From contig NC_133650.1 in the NCBI RefSeq assembly GCF_009905375.1, positions 144,592,476 to 144,656,475 of the forward strand: a stretch of 64,000 nucleotides of DNA. The letters are read 5' to 3'. This stretch comes from Apium graveolens. Taxonomy: Eukaryota; Streptophyta; Magnoliopsida; Apiales; Apiaceae. The notes below the pieces were generated by a model. It was given only the letters and a program-made list of their open reading frames with translations. It did no database searches and was not told the DNA's origin. Numbering within the stretch: the stretch's first letter is position 1; every line of letters starts with the position of its first letter. The position numbers and the translations under genes are program-made. This document shows positions 55,005 through 64,000 of this stretch, piece after piece.

Positions 55005-58000
55005 TGTAATATCCGGGATATATCGTGTAAGTATTTTTGCTAATAAATAATTAATATATGTGTTCAGTATCTGTTCTGTGAATTAATAGTTAAGTGTTAA
55101 ATATGTTTGGATGTTTAAAAATATTATTAATTGAGTATTTTAATTTTTATATGTCCAAAATAAAATATAGATGATTCTCATATCTTCCTAATTATTTTTA
55201 TGTTGATTTATGAATTTATAAAAATCATATGAAATTTATAAAATCTTTCTCCGGGTATTTAAAATCTAATTTATAAAAACGGGAACCAACCGACGTCATC
55301 CGTTGTTATGTTTTTGGAACCCGAAACTCTTTCGAGAACTCCTTCCTAACCTAATTATAATATTCCGAGCATATTCCATGTTTCGGCTTTTTTGATCCGG
55401 TGTACGGTTTGTCCTGCGCGGGTCCCGGTGCAACATTTTCGATACAATATTCATTTCGGTAAATCAATAAAACTCATATTTTCGATAAACGAGAGCTTTT
55501 TATTAAACTATCCCAATTATCACCTCGTAGTACGTGTAACCAGGCTCTGAGACCAAGACCGCAGTACAAATTGTACTGATTTGGATAATTATCCCGAAAA
55601 TCGATACCGTTTGGATCAGTCTTTATAAATAAACGTACCGTTTTATATCCGGAATGATCCAACGGGATATTAATTTTCCGTAATTATAAATAGCCTTTTA
55701 CCGTATTTTATTTCGTATCAAAATCATTTGCAGACAGATAATTATATAATTTTCCAGAGAAAAACCTTATATTCATATAATCTTTCGAGAATCAAACAAG
55801 CTTTTGGAGGTGTTATTGAATTCAGTTTGGAAAGCTCGAGTAACCAATTTGAAGGTTTTAAAGAGTTCTACCAGATTCTGTGATCCATACACCTGCAGAA
55901 ATCAAGGTTTATTTTCTATACTTTTATTTATTTTCGAATTAATTTTATTAAAAATATGAATTTTTGTTCGGATGATTGTTTGTATGATTTGATGCTTGCA
56001 TATTGTAGAGCTTGTTTTCCTGATGATTTTGATATATTATATGACTGATTTAGAGTTCAATAACATGTTCAAAATTGAGTTTGATTTTCGAATTTTGAAA
56101 TTAGGGTTTATAACCCGTATGAATGTTTTCAATTGAAATTTGGGGGTTTTTGATTTAGGGGTTATTAGCTGTTGATTTATAGTGGATTATGTTCCTTATG
56201 AAATTTGTAATCGATTGGTATATAGCTCGTTAACAGAGGATGTCTGAATCGAAGGGAGTTGTGTTTTGAAGATTTGCGATGTTCGCCGGAAACTAGCGAT
56301 GTTCTTGGCCAATTTCCAGCCAAGTTTGGGGTTATTGATGTATTTTGATTACATGTATAGATTCCTGGTGATATGTAGTTTAATTCTGGAGCTTGTGGTG
56401 GTGTGACTATACCTGGATCGCCTCCTCCGGCGAGACAGGGTATTTTCCGGCGAAGTTCGATGGTAAACTTTGCAAAATTGCATTTCAGTACCTGAGGTTT
56501 TGAAAACGAAACAGTTAGGTCCCTGAGGTTTCCAGAACTTGCAAATTTTGGATTCATGTTTTAAAAATATTCAAAAATCATATTTCCTATTTATTTTAAT
56601 TATAAAAAATTTGATTTCAATTTCTGAAAATTCCAAAAATTATTATTTTAATTCCAAAAATTATTTTTAATTTAAAAATAAATCTGAATTAATTAGCTAA
56701 TTAATTTCAGTTAATTTTTAATTGATTAATTAGTCAATTAATTCAAAAATTAATTGAATAATTGATTTAATTAATTATTAATTGATTTTAATTAATTATT
56801 TAATTAGATTTTCTTATTTAAAAATGATATAAAAATTCCGAAAAATAGTTTTGAGCTTTAAAATATTATTTTAAATTGTTTTCAAGGCTCGATAATTATT
56901 ATGAAATTGTTTTAAAGCTGGAATTGGCCAACTGAACCCTATTTACTACTTCGAAATTGATCCAACGACTCGTTTTAATTCCGAAAAATGTTTTAAAAAT
57001 CATCTTAAATACCAGAAAGCTTGTTTATGACCCGAGATTTATTTATAAATGATATATTATTGATTATGTGACGTGCTATGTGTTATATGTGACCTATTGG
57101 TTGACTGTCGGTCTATATATCCGCTGTTTACTTGTTTATTGCATAACTTTCAATCCGTTAATCGGATTTGGGTAAAACGAAGGGTAGATAGAAGTATGTG
57201 TCGAATAGAATCGTATGAGTTAAATATTGATAGATGATTATGATATGTGAGCAGAAGAGGCAAGGCGTAGGAAAGGGAAACAAATAGTCAAGGAGTAAGA
57301 CAGTGGTGATTGAGGACAAGTGCAGTGTAGTAAGCTAGTACCAGGCAAGTGTTCTGAACTTTCTCGAGGTATTGTAGTAATTGATATTCCTGTTTTATAT
57401 TGCATGTACTTTGAAGCAGTTAACCCTAAACCTTGATTCCAGTTATTGATCTTGAGCCGTAAACCTGATTCTTTCTAGACCATTGATTGTTGTATACCCA
57501 AATACGAACCTCAAATATACGATACTACTCCACAAATACATACAAACTAAATATTAAACACTGAACCAAATTGCTTACACATTCAAACCATTGTATCTTA
57601 TGCTTTGAAAGACCAAATCCTTGGAACCCTGAAATGTTGATTCCTTTGTTATCCAATTCTCTTACTACCTAACAACCAAGCTTTGGAAATGCCATATTGA
57701 TCCTTATACAGATTGAGACCATTTTCATTATTGAACGTCCAATGTTGTTAATGATCCTGTTTATTGTTTAATACTGCTTATTCTGTTATTCTGGTAGAAT
57801 TGGATTGTTTTTATAAAATTGTGGACCGGATTCGTGGTCAGACCATATAATGGTCAAGTTAGGCCAATGTGTGCCTTGGATTCAGTTGTTAGAGTAGTGT
57901 TGTGTGCTTTGCTCGGGGTTAGTGCGTGACTGATCAGCAGCCTAACCTTGGTTTTTAAAATGAAAATATAATATCCAATTCTAAATCATAATCCATTGTT

Positions 58001-58453
58001 CACTTGATATCATAACCATATTTACCTGATGATCATTATTCTCAGTTTTGTCATTGTGACTTGCTGAGCTAGTTAGCTCATTTGTGTGATGTTGTTATGT
58101 TCTTTCCAGTTAAAAAGGAACCGGTTGGTACCGAGGATCCCCAGTCCAGCGCGAGAGCTAGGGGTTCAGGTTGATCGAGCTAAGATAGTAGGCTAATTTT
58201 GGGATAATTTGAGTTTGTAAAAGTTTGTAATAATGTTTAATACTCAGTTCTGAGTTTGGAATAGTTGGGATTTGAATGTTTGTAATATAAGTAGGTGCGG
58301 CTTGTGTGCATACTTTAACCTGTTGCGGTCCATGGTAGTTGGTAAGTAGGGTCATTGTATATTATTATTATCTTTATCATTGTTATAAGCAGGTTATTAT
58401 TAAGGTGTGTGTGTGGACCCCAAACTTCTGACCCAGGTTTGGAGGGCGCCACA
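55005..58453 (+). repeat. 5' LTR of element G
   Basis: 3,449 bp, TGTAATATCC...GAGGGCGCCACA. TATA-like TTATAAATAG near 55684-55693; palindrome AGTACAA-A-TTGTACT at 55563-55577. No coding domain. Its length and ends resemble those of element E and the 4722-8650 solo LTR, but the sequences are clearly different families. Confidence 0.85.
55563..55577 (+). promoter_or_regulatory. Palindrome upstream of the TATA box (element G LTR)
   Basis: AGTACAA-A-TTGTACT, perfect 7-base arms, about 110 bp before the TATA-like TTATAAATAG. Possible transcription-factor site; inference. Confidence 0.4.
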
Positions 58454-58457
58454 GGTT

Positions 58458-58471
58458 TGGTATCAGAGCCA
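58458..58471 (+). other. Primer-binding site of element G
   Basis: TGGTATCAGAGCCA four bases after the LTR, complementary to the 3' end of initiator-Met tRNA over a longer stretch than in the Copia elements. Confidence 0.9.
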
Positions 58472-58651
58472 CAGGTTATAAGTCACTGATACAAGCCTAG
58501 GTTGACGGGAATGGGTAGAGGGTTAGGATTAGAAGTAAGGAATAGAAAGATAGAACGTCGAGAGGTTAAGTGCTTCAGTATAACAGGTATTAGTATGATT
58601 CACGTCGTGGTTCGAGATTCTTATATTGTGATATGATTTCAGATAGCAGCG

Positions 58652-59164
58652 ATGGCCGACTCTTTTATCCCCGTATCAGCTGATCACTCAGAGCCTTTAG
58701 TTGGAGTACCATCTTCGGATCCACGTCCTGTTGTTCCACCAGTATTGGCTATACTACCTCCACCTGTGTTGCATCCCGTACCATTACAGGCTATTCCACC
58801 CCCAGGCATGAGGCCACCTATCAAAGGACCCCCACCTGCTGATTCAGGCTTTACTAGTCACTTAGTTACAGGAGTACCTTTCCAGTTCTCTTTATATCCT
58901 CTCCCATATCATCAGTTTGAGGCTTGCCTTATGGAGCAGCGATTCCTAAAGGGTCAGATTCAGGAGTTACTACATATTATGCGTACCAGAGAGGTTGGGA
59001 GTGGTGAGAGGCGACTCAGAGAGAGGCTCCAGGCATTTCGTAGAACAGCTGCAGTAAGGATTGCTGAGGCTACACATGAGGACATCACCCCTGATTTTCT
59101 AGTGGAGTGGGCTAAGTGGGTTCTAGAGGAGCTTGAGGAGATTGGAGGTCCAGACTTGCCATGA
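58652..59164 (+). CDS. Intact 170-aa Pro-rich ORF in the leader of element G, function unknown
   Basis: ATG to TGA with no interruption, in a different phase from gag. Residues 1-65 are Pro/Val-rich (repeats like PVVPP, ILPPPV, IPPPG). Residues 75-170 are helix-prone and charged, with RTREVGSGERRLRERLQAF and FLVEWAKWVLEELEEIG. No zinc finger, signal peptide or membrane segment. It lies between PBS and gag, about 400 bases before the gag ATG. It stays open although gag-pol of the same copy has nine or more stops. It could be an accessory protein, an N-terminal Gag exon joined by splicing, or chance. Not recognised as a known family. Confidence 0.55.
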   Translation: MADSFIPVSADHSEPLVGVPSSDPRPVVPPVLAILPPPVLHPVPLQAIPPPGMRPPIKGPPPADSGFTSHLVTGVPFQFSLYPLPYHQFEACLMEQRFLKGQIQELLHIMRTREVGSGERRLRERLQAFRRTAAVRIAEATHEDITPDFLVEWAKWVLEELEEIGGPDLP

Positions 59165-59577
59165 GTTAGAGATCCAAAGATGCTGAGTAGTATTGTGATG
59201 GTTATGTAGTATGTACAGTAGTGTGTAGTGTGTATCAGTAGACTTTTGAGTTGTATTTATAGACTAGCTATGCTGACTAGTGAGTAGGTTGTTGTACCCT
59301 TTTTGCTCTTACTTTCAAAGCGTCTTTACGCTTGTACTACCCAAAACTTTTGATCTATATATATCAGCACCTTTTCTTTCCAGTATTGTCATTCATTTTA
59401 CTGCACCTATTTTACTTTACCTTATTTATTACACCAGTTATACCCCTGTGATACCATGGACCCTGTTTTCCATAACTGTTTATATTCTGTAAAGAAGCAT
59501 GCAATTTACTTAGTTATAACTGTTTTCAAAAAGAAATAGTTTGAAAGCTAAATAAGTTGTTTGATTCTTTACAGAAA
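59165..59577 (+). other. Spacer between the leader ORF and gag of element G
   Basis: No gene. T-rich, ending TTGATTCTTTACAG just before AAAATG of gag, which looks like a plant 3' splice site. A similar TATGATTTCAG lies just before the leader ORF at about 58632-58642. Splicing is not shown. Confidence 0.5.
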
Positions 59578-60660
59578 ATGCCTCCCAGAAGAAACACCCG
59601 CACCAACACCCAGAATGAAGAAACCAACAACAACAACAATAATAATCAAGATGATAAAAACCAAAATGCAAACCCAGGACCCATAGACCTAGCAATAGCC
59701 CAGATTCTTCAAATCTTGGCCCAACAAACAGTTCACCTGGCACAACAACAACAACAAAGACAAACCAATCCCCAGGTAACTTTTAAAACCTTTCAGGCAG
59801 TAAACCCACCAGAATTTAAGGGTTCCTTATAGCCGATTGAAGCAAATATTTGGTTAAAGGAGATAGAGAAGGCATTTTCCTTAGTAAAAGTAAAGGATGA
59901 ACAGAAGGTTGAATTTGTAAGTTACTATTTGAAGAATGAGGCCACCTATTGGTGGGAGATGGTGAAGATGTTGGAATGTACAGATATTATTACCTGGGAA
60001 AGGTTTAAGGAATTTTTTTTAGAAAAGTATTTTCCTCAGTTTGTCCAGGATCAGATGGAGTTGATGTTTTTAGAACTAAAGCAAAGAAACATGTCGGTGA
60101 CAGATTATGAGAGTAAGTTTGAGGAATTGTCAAGGTATGTGCCGTTGTATGTGGATACTGACAGGAAGAACGTTAAAAGATTCCAGCAAGGTTTGAAACC
60201 ATGGATCAGAGGGAAGGTAGCCATTTTTGAATTGGATACATATGCAGGAGTTGTATAGAAGGTTATGATCGCAGAGACAGAGAGTGAGATGTCACAAAAG
60301 GAGAAAGAAAGCAAGAAAAAGAAATTTGAAGGGAATGAAGGTCAGTCACAACCAGGGAAGTTTCCAAATTTTAAGAAGGACAAGTTTCAGCCAGGAAGAA
60401 ATTTTAATTTCAAGAGATAAAATGCAGGCGATGGAAGCCAGGGCAACCGTCCAGTTAATGCGAATCAGCCAAATCAGTTGAGATTAACTTTTCCAGATTG
60501 TCAAGTATGTGGGAAGAAACATGGGGGAGTTTGTAATAAGTTAAATGTAGTTTGTTTCAAGTGCAATCAGAAAGGGCACTATTCAAGGGAGTGCCGAAAT
60601 CAGCCAGCAAGAGAGCCAGCAAATAAGGATCAGCCTATCTGAAATCCAGCAGTGAAGGTC
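59578..60660 (+). pseudogene. gag: Gag of element G
   Basis: ATG at 59578 (MPPRRNTRTNTQ). An Asn/Gln-rich N-terminus with (AAC)n and (CAA)n codon runs is followed by the Gypsy capsid block (FQAVNPPEFKGS, WLKEIEKAF, EATYWWEM, FFLEKYFPQFVQDQME, FEELSRYVPLYVDT). The Lys-rich linker leads to knuckles CQVCGKKHGGVC and CFKCNQKGHYSREC (60553-60594). Stops: TAG 59830, TAG 60256, TAA 60418, TGA 60640. All are in one phase with no frameshift. Confidence 0.9.
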
Positions 60661-61230
60661 CCAGCCATTGGATTTACGTGTTTTAAATGTGGGAAACCAG
60701 GACATATAGCCAGGGATTGCAAGACACCAGCCCCAGTCAGTAATGCATTGAGGATTATGGGATCTACCACAGCAGTAAATGAGACTCCAAGGGCTAGAGT
60801 TTTTGACATGTCTGTGAATGATGCTATCCAGGATACGGATGTCATGGCAGGTACGCTTAATGTGAATTCTTTATGTGCCAAAGTGTTAATAGATTCGGGA
60901 GCAACTCGATCATTTGTTTCACAAGATTTTGTTAGTAAGTTAAATTGTCTAGTTGAGTACTTAAATGAAATAATGACTGTGGAATTGGCAAATCAAGAAC
61001 GAATATCTGTTAATCAAGTTTATGGGAATTGTGAGATTGAGATTTCTGGTAGTAAGTTTTGTGCAGATTTCATACCCTTTAAGTTAGGAGAATTTGACGT
61101 TATCTTAGGAATGGATTGGTTATCTAAGCACGATGCGCAGATAGATTGTCAAAATAAGAAGGTAATGGTGAAAACGCCAGACGAAAGAATAGTAACGTTC
61201 AAGGGTCAGAAACAAGTAAAGAAGTTCTAA
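60661..61230 (+). pseudogene. pol: Last Gag zinc knuckle and aspartic protease, first copy (element G)
   Basis: CCHC knuckle CFKCGKPGHIARDC at 60679-60720. Then the protease: VLIDSGATRSFVSQDF (catalytic DSG at about 60890), a flap-side stretch, and FDVILGMDWLSKHDAQIDC (61092-61148). Ends in TAA at 61228 instead of reading into RT. All key residues are present, so this copy is the better-preserved protease of the two. Confidence 0.9.
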
Positions 61231-61830
61231 TTCCAAAGTAATGTTTGAGGGTCAGAAAGAATAGTAACGTTCAAGGGTCAGAAACAAGAATAGTAACACC
61301 AGATGAAAGGAGAATTTGACGTTATCTTAGGAATGGATTGGTTATCTAAGCACGATGCCCAGATAGATTGTCGAAATAAGAAGGTAATGGTGAAAATGCC
61401 AGACGAAAGAATAGTAACATTCAAGGGTCAGAAACAAGTAAAGAAGTTCTTGATTTGGCAATTCCAAAGTGTTAATAGAGTCGGGAGCAACTCGATCGTT
61501 TGTTTTACAAGATTTTGTTAGTAAGTTAAATTGTCTAGTTGAGTACTTAAATGAAATAATGACTGTGGAATTGGCAAATCAAGAACGAATATATGTTAAT
61601 CAAGTTTTTGGGAATTGTGAGATTGAGATTTCTGGTAGTAAGTTTTGTGTAGATTTGATACCATTTAAGTTAGGAGAATTTGACGTTATCTTAGGAATGA
61701 TTGGTTATCTAAGCACGATGCCCAGATAGATTGTCGAAATAAGAAGGTAATGGTGAAAACGCCAGACGAAAGAATAGTAACGTTCAAGGGTCAGAAACAA
61801 GTAAAGAAGTTCTTAACGATGATTCAAGCT
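61231..61830 (+). pseudogene. pol: Duplicated protease segments (element G)
   Basis: After scrambled short repeats (61231-61303), a half copy of the protease 3' part runs 61305-61451. Then a nearly full second copy runs 61466-61813, offset 586 bp from the first. The full copies differ at only a handful of residues (S/L, S/Y, Y/F, A/V, F/L). The second copy has lost one G in the GMDW segment (about 61700), shifting the frame. It then runs into RT. Template switching between family members or unequal recombination could explain it. Confidence 0.88.
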
Positions 61831-62860
61831 AAGAAGTTATTACGACAAGGATGCGAACATTTCGTGGCATATGTGATTGATAGGAGTCAGGAGCCAGCGA
61901 AACTTGAAGATATTCCAGTAGTGAATGAATTTTTAGATGTGTTTCCCGACGAGTTACCAGAACTTCCTCCAGATAGAGAAATTGAGTTTGTAATCGACTT
62001 AGCACCTGGAACATAATCGGTATCGAAGGCCCCGTATAGAATGGCGCCCGGTGAAATGAAAGAGCTAGCGAAGCAATTGCAAGAGCCGTTAGAGAAAGGA
62101 GTAATCAGACCTAATGTATCCCTGTGGGGAGCCCCGGTATTATTTGTCAAGAAGAAAGATAGAAGCATGAGACTGTGTATCGACTAAAGGGAGCTCAACA
62201 AGCTTATAATCAAGAACAAGTATCCGTTACCCAGAATTGATGATTTGTTTGATCAACTGAAGGGAGCCAAGTACTTCTCCAAGATTGATTTAAGATCGGG
62301 ATATCATCAACTGAAGATTAAGCCCGAAGATATACCGAAGACAGCTTTCAGAACAAGGTATGGACATTATGAATTTTTAGTAATGTCTTTTGGATTGACC
62401 AACGCCCCGGCAGCGTTTATGGACCTGATGAACAGAATTTTCAAGGAATACTTGGACAAGTTCGTTATTGTGTTTATAGACGATATTTTGATTTATTCAA
62501 AGGCAAAAGGGGATCATGCGGAACATCTAAGAATAACTTTGGAGATTTTAAGGAAAAAGAAGTTATATGCTAAATTCTCGAAGTGTGAGTTTTGGCTACA
62601 GGAAGTTCATTTCGTAGGACACATAGTCAGTAATAAAGGGATCAAAGTGGACCCAGCAAAGATCGAGGCAATTACAAACTGGGAAAGACCAAGAACACCC
62701 ACCGAGGTAAGAAGTTTCTTGGGATTAGCGGGATATTATCGTCGATTCGTTCAAAATTTTTCAAGGACTACAATACCATTGACAAAGCTTACACGGAAGA
62801 ATGAAACGTTTATATGGAACGAAAAGTGCGAAGAAAGTTTTCAGAAATTGAAGAAGCGAT
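61831..62860 (+). pseudogene. pol: Reverse transcriptase of element G
   Basis: VVNEFLDVFPDELPELPPDREIEF leads into RT. TAA at 62014 and TAA at 62185 (where CIDYREL is expected) interrupt the fingers region. From 62188 on the frame is open: [28 protein letters not shown] with the first Asp, [15 protein letters not shown], active-site [10 protein letters not shown] (Asp pair near 62479-62484), and [15 protein letters not shown]. Typical Ty3/Gypsy chromovirus RT. Confidence 0.93.
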
Positions 62861-63330
62861 TAATCATAGAACCTGTTTTGTCACTCCCAGACGATCAAAG
62901 GAATTTTGTAATTTATAGCGATGCTTCTCATAAAGGACTAGGATGCGTTCTTATGCAGCACGATAAGGTGATTGCGTATGCGTCAAGGCAATTGAAACCA
63001 CATGAACAGAAATATCCTACTCATGATTTGGAGCTAGCAGCCATAGTTTTCGCTTTGAAAATTTGGAGATATTATCTGTATGGAGAAAAGTGCGATATTT
63101 TCACGGATCACAAAAGCTTAAAGTACATATTCACACAAAAGGAACTTAATATGAGGCAAAGGAGATGGTTAGAATTGATCAAGGATTACGACTGCTCGAT
63201 AAATTATCATCCCGATAAAGCGAACGTTGTAGCAGATGCGTTAAGTCGGAAGGAAAAGTTAAATGTGTTATCAGTACCTGAAGAGATATATAAGGAATTT
63301 CAGAAACTGGAATTGGAGATTAAAGTTTGC
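62861..63330 (+). pseudogene. pol: RNase H of element G
   Basis: [18 protein letters not shown] with the first acidic residue, [30 protein letters not shown] with the Glu, [11 protein letters not shown] with the next Asp, and ADALSRK at the end. The segment is uninterrupted and in phase with RT. It degrades the RNA strand during reverse transcription in active relatives. Flagged pseudogene only because the polyprotein is broken elsewhere. Confidence 0.93.
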
Positions 63331-64000
63331 AGGCCTAATGAAGCAAAAGTGTACAATATGACTTTTCAGCCAGAGTTGCTAGAGAAAATAAAGATGTGTA
63401 AGGAAGATGTAATGGATCAAGATATAAATCATTTGGTAGGTGAGGAATTGTGCACGAAGAAGGACGATCAAGGTATTCTTAGGTTTTCTTCTAAAATTTG
63501 GATTCCACCGGTGATGGAGCTGAAGAATGAAATTTTACAGGAAGCTCATAATTCAAGGTATTCAATCCATCCAGGAAGTACCAAGATGTACAGAGATTTA
63601 AAAGAGAATTATTGGTGGCCAGACATGAAGAGGGAAATTGCGGAATGGGTTAGCAAATGTTATACATGTCAGAGAGTTAAAGCAGAGCATCAGAGACCAA
63701 GTGGATTACTATAGCCATTGGAGATTCCAGAGTGGAAGTGGGAACATATTGCCATGGATTTCATAGTTGGATTACCAAGGAAAAGAGCTAATCATGATAC
63801 CATTTGGTTTATAGTGGACAGACTTACCAAGTCAGCTCATTTTCTGCCTATAAATGAAAGATTTTCGCTCGACAAGTTGGTCCATATGTACCTAAAGGAA
63901 ATTGTAGTTCGTCATGGAATTCCTGTGTCTATCGTATCTGATTGAGATCCAAGATTTAATTCAAGATTTTGGAAAAGTTTTCAAGAATGTTTGGGAACAA
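63331..64000 (+). pseudogene. pol: Integrase of element G, N-terminal and core part
   Basis: HHCC zinc module: H and H in [13 protein letters not shown]-x2-C in [14 protein letters not shown] at 63712 follows PSGLL (Gln expected). Core begins WEHIAMDFIVGLP with the first catalytic Asp. VSD-stop-DPRF at 63937-63957 shows TGA at 63943 where the family has Arg (CGA to TGA). The remaining core Glu, C-terminal domain and possible chromodomain are beyond the window. Confidence 0.92.

Larger units (their letters stand above)
55005..64000 (+). mobile_element. Element G: Gypsy (Tekay/Del-like) retrotransposon, 3' end beyond the window
   Basis: LTR 55005-58453, PBS, a 170-codon leader ORF, gag with three zinc knuckles, protease (with a local duplication), RT, RNase H and most of integrase, all in + orientation. 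The gag-pol reading phase is the same from 59578 to 61230 and from 61750 to the end. The damage is mainly nonsense codons plus a local rearrangement at 61230-61830. A chromodomain would be expected after integrase, outside the window. Second LTR not seen. Confidence 0.9.

Noticed and set aside
55474..56557. Minus-strand open frames in the LTR of element G (62 and 126 codons) as genes
   Set aside because: Located wholly within an LTR, no domain, no start context; noise in an AT-rich region.
59510..59743. Minus-strand Cys/Trp-rich open frame (77 codons) as a small secreted peptide
   Set aside because: It is the reverse complement of the Asn/Gln-rich start of Gag in element G.

Overview
This 64 kb window looks like repeat-rich intergenic DNA from a flowering-plant nuclear genome, most likely a eudicot. 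I could not identify the species from sequence alone. I find no host gene, rRNA, tRNA or CRISPR array. Almost every base can be assigned to LTR retrotransposons nested inside one another, plus one small hAT-type DNA transposon. The evidence is paired TG...CA termini, 5-bp target-site duplications (TSDs), primer-binding sites (PBS), polypurine tracts (PPT), and gag/protease/integrase/reverse transcriptase/RNase H remnants.

Layout. Element A is an old, decayed Copia element on the + strand. It covers 1-4599, and its 3' LTR resumes at 42780-43400 and 43943-44522. Element B, a SIRE-like Copia on the - strand, sits in that LTR at 4600-42774 (TSD CTTAA). A 3.9 kb solo long LTR (4722-8650, TSD TGAAC) lies in B's left LTR. 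Element C, another Copia on the - strand (11946-33857, TSD CCTTC), lies inside B's third ORF. Element D, a younger SIRE-like Copia on the - strand (12233-25051, TSD CTCCC), lies in C's left LTR. A 666-bp solo LTR (30096-30761, TSD GAAGG) lies in C's leader. A 534-bp hAT-like MITE (43401-43934, 8-bp TSD) is also in A's LTR. Downstream, Gypsy element E (44523 onward, + strand, 4.4 kb LTRs, almost no internal region) is broken by Gypsy element F (51716 onward, Tat-like). F is broken inside pol by Gypsy element G (55005 to beyond the window end, Tekay/Del-like). The nesting gives relative ages: A>B>C>D and A>E>F>G.

Coding content. D and B each carry gag, pol and a very large third frame (ORF3) between RNase H and the 3' LTR. 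In D, ORF3 is one 1,467-codon frame with three stop codons and no frameshift. In B it is split by element C and by frameshifts. Both ORF3s share an N-terminal domain starting MAP, a long basic/Ser-rich middle and a C-terminal domain. C has gag-pol with a deletion that removes the RT catalytic box. G has gag-pol decayed mainly by stop codons, a partly triplicated protease segment and an intact Pro-rich leader ORF of 170 aa.

Most unusual signal. D and B each contain roughly 40 copies (counted by eye) of a private short DNA motif. In D it is ATCCGTCG(A/G); in B it is AAGTTCTGAT. The copies lie in LTRs, the pol-ORF3 intergenic region, and low-complexity coding spacers of gag, pol and ORF3, in both orientations. 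In D the motif is translated in different reading frames in different genes, so the nucleotide motif is what is conserved, not a peptide. This family-specific interspersed motif system, next to a large uncharacterised ORF3, is my main candidate for something undescribed.
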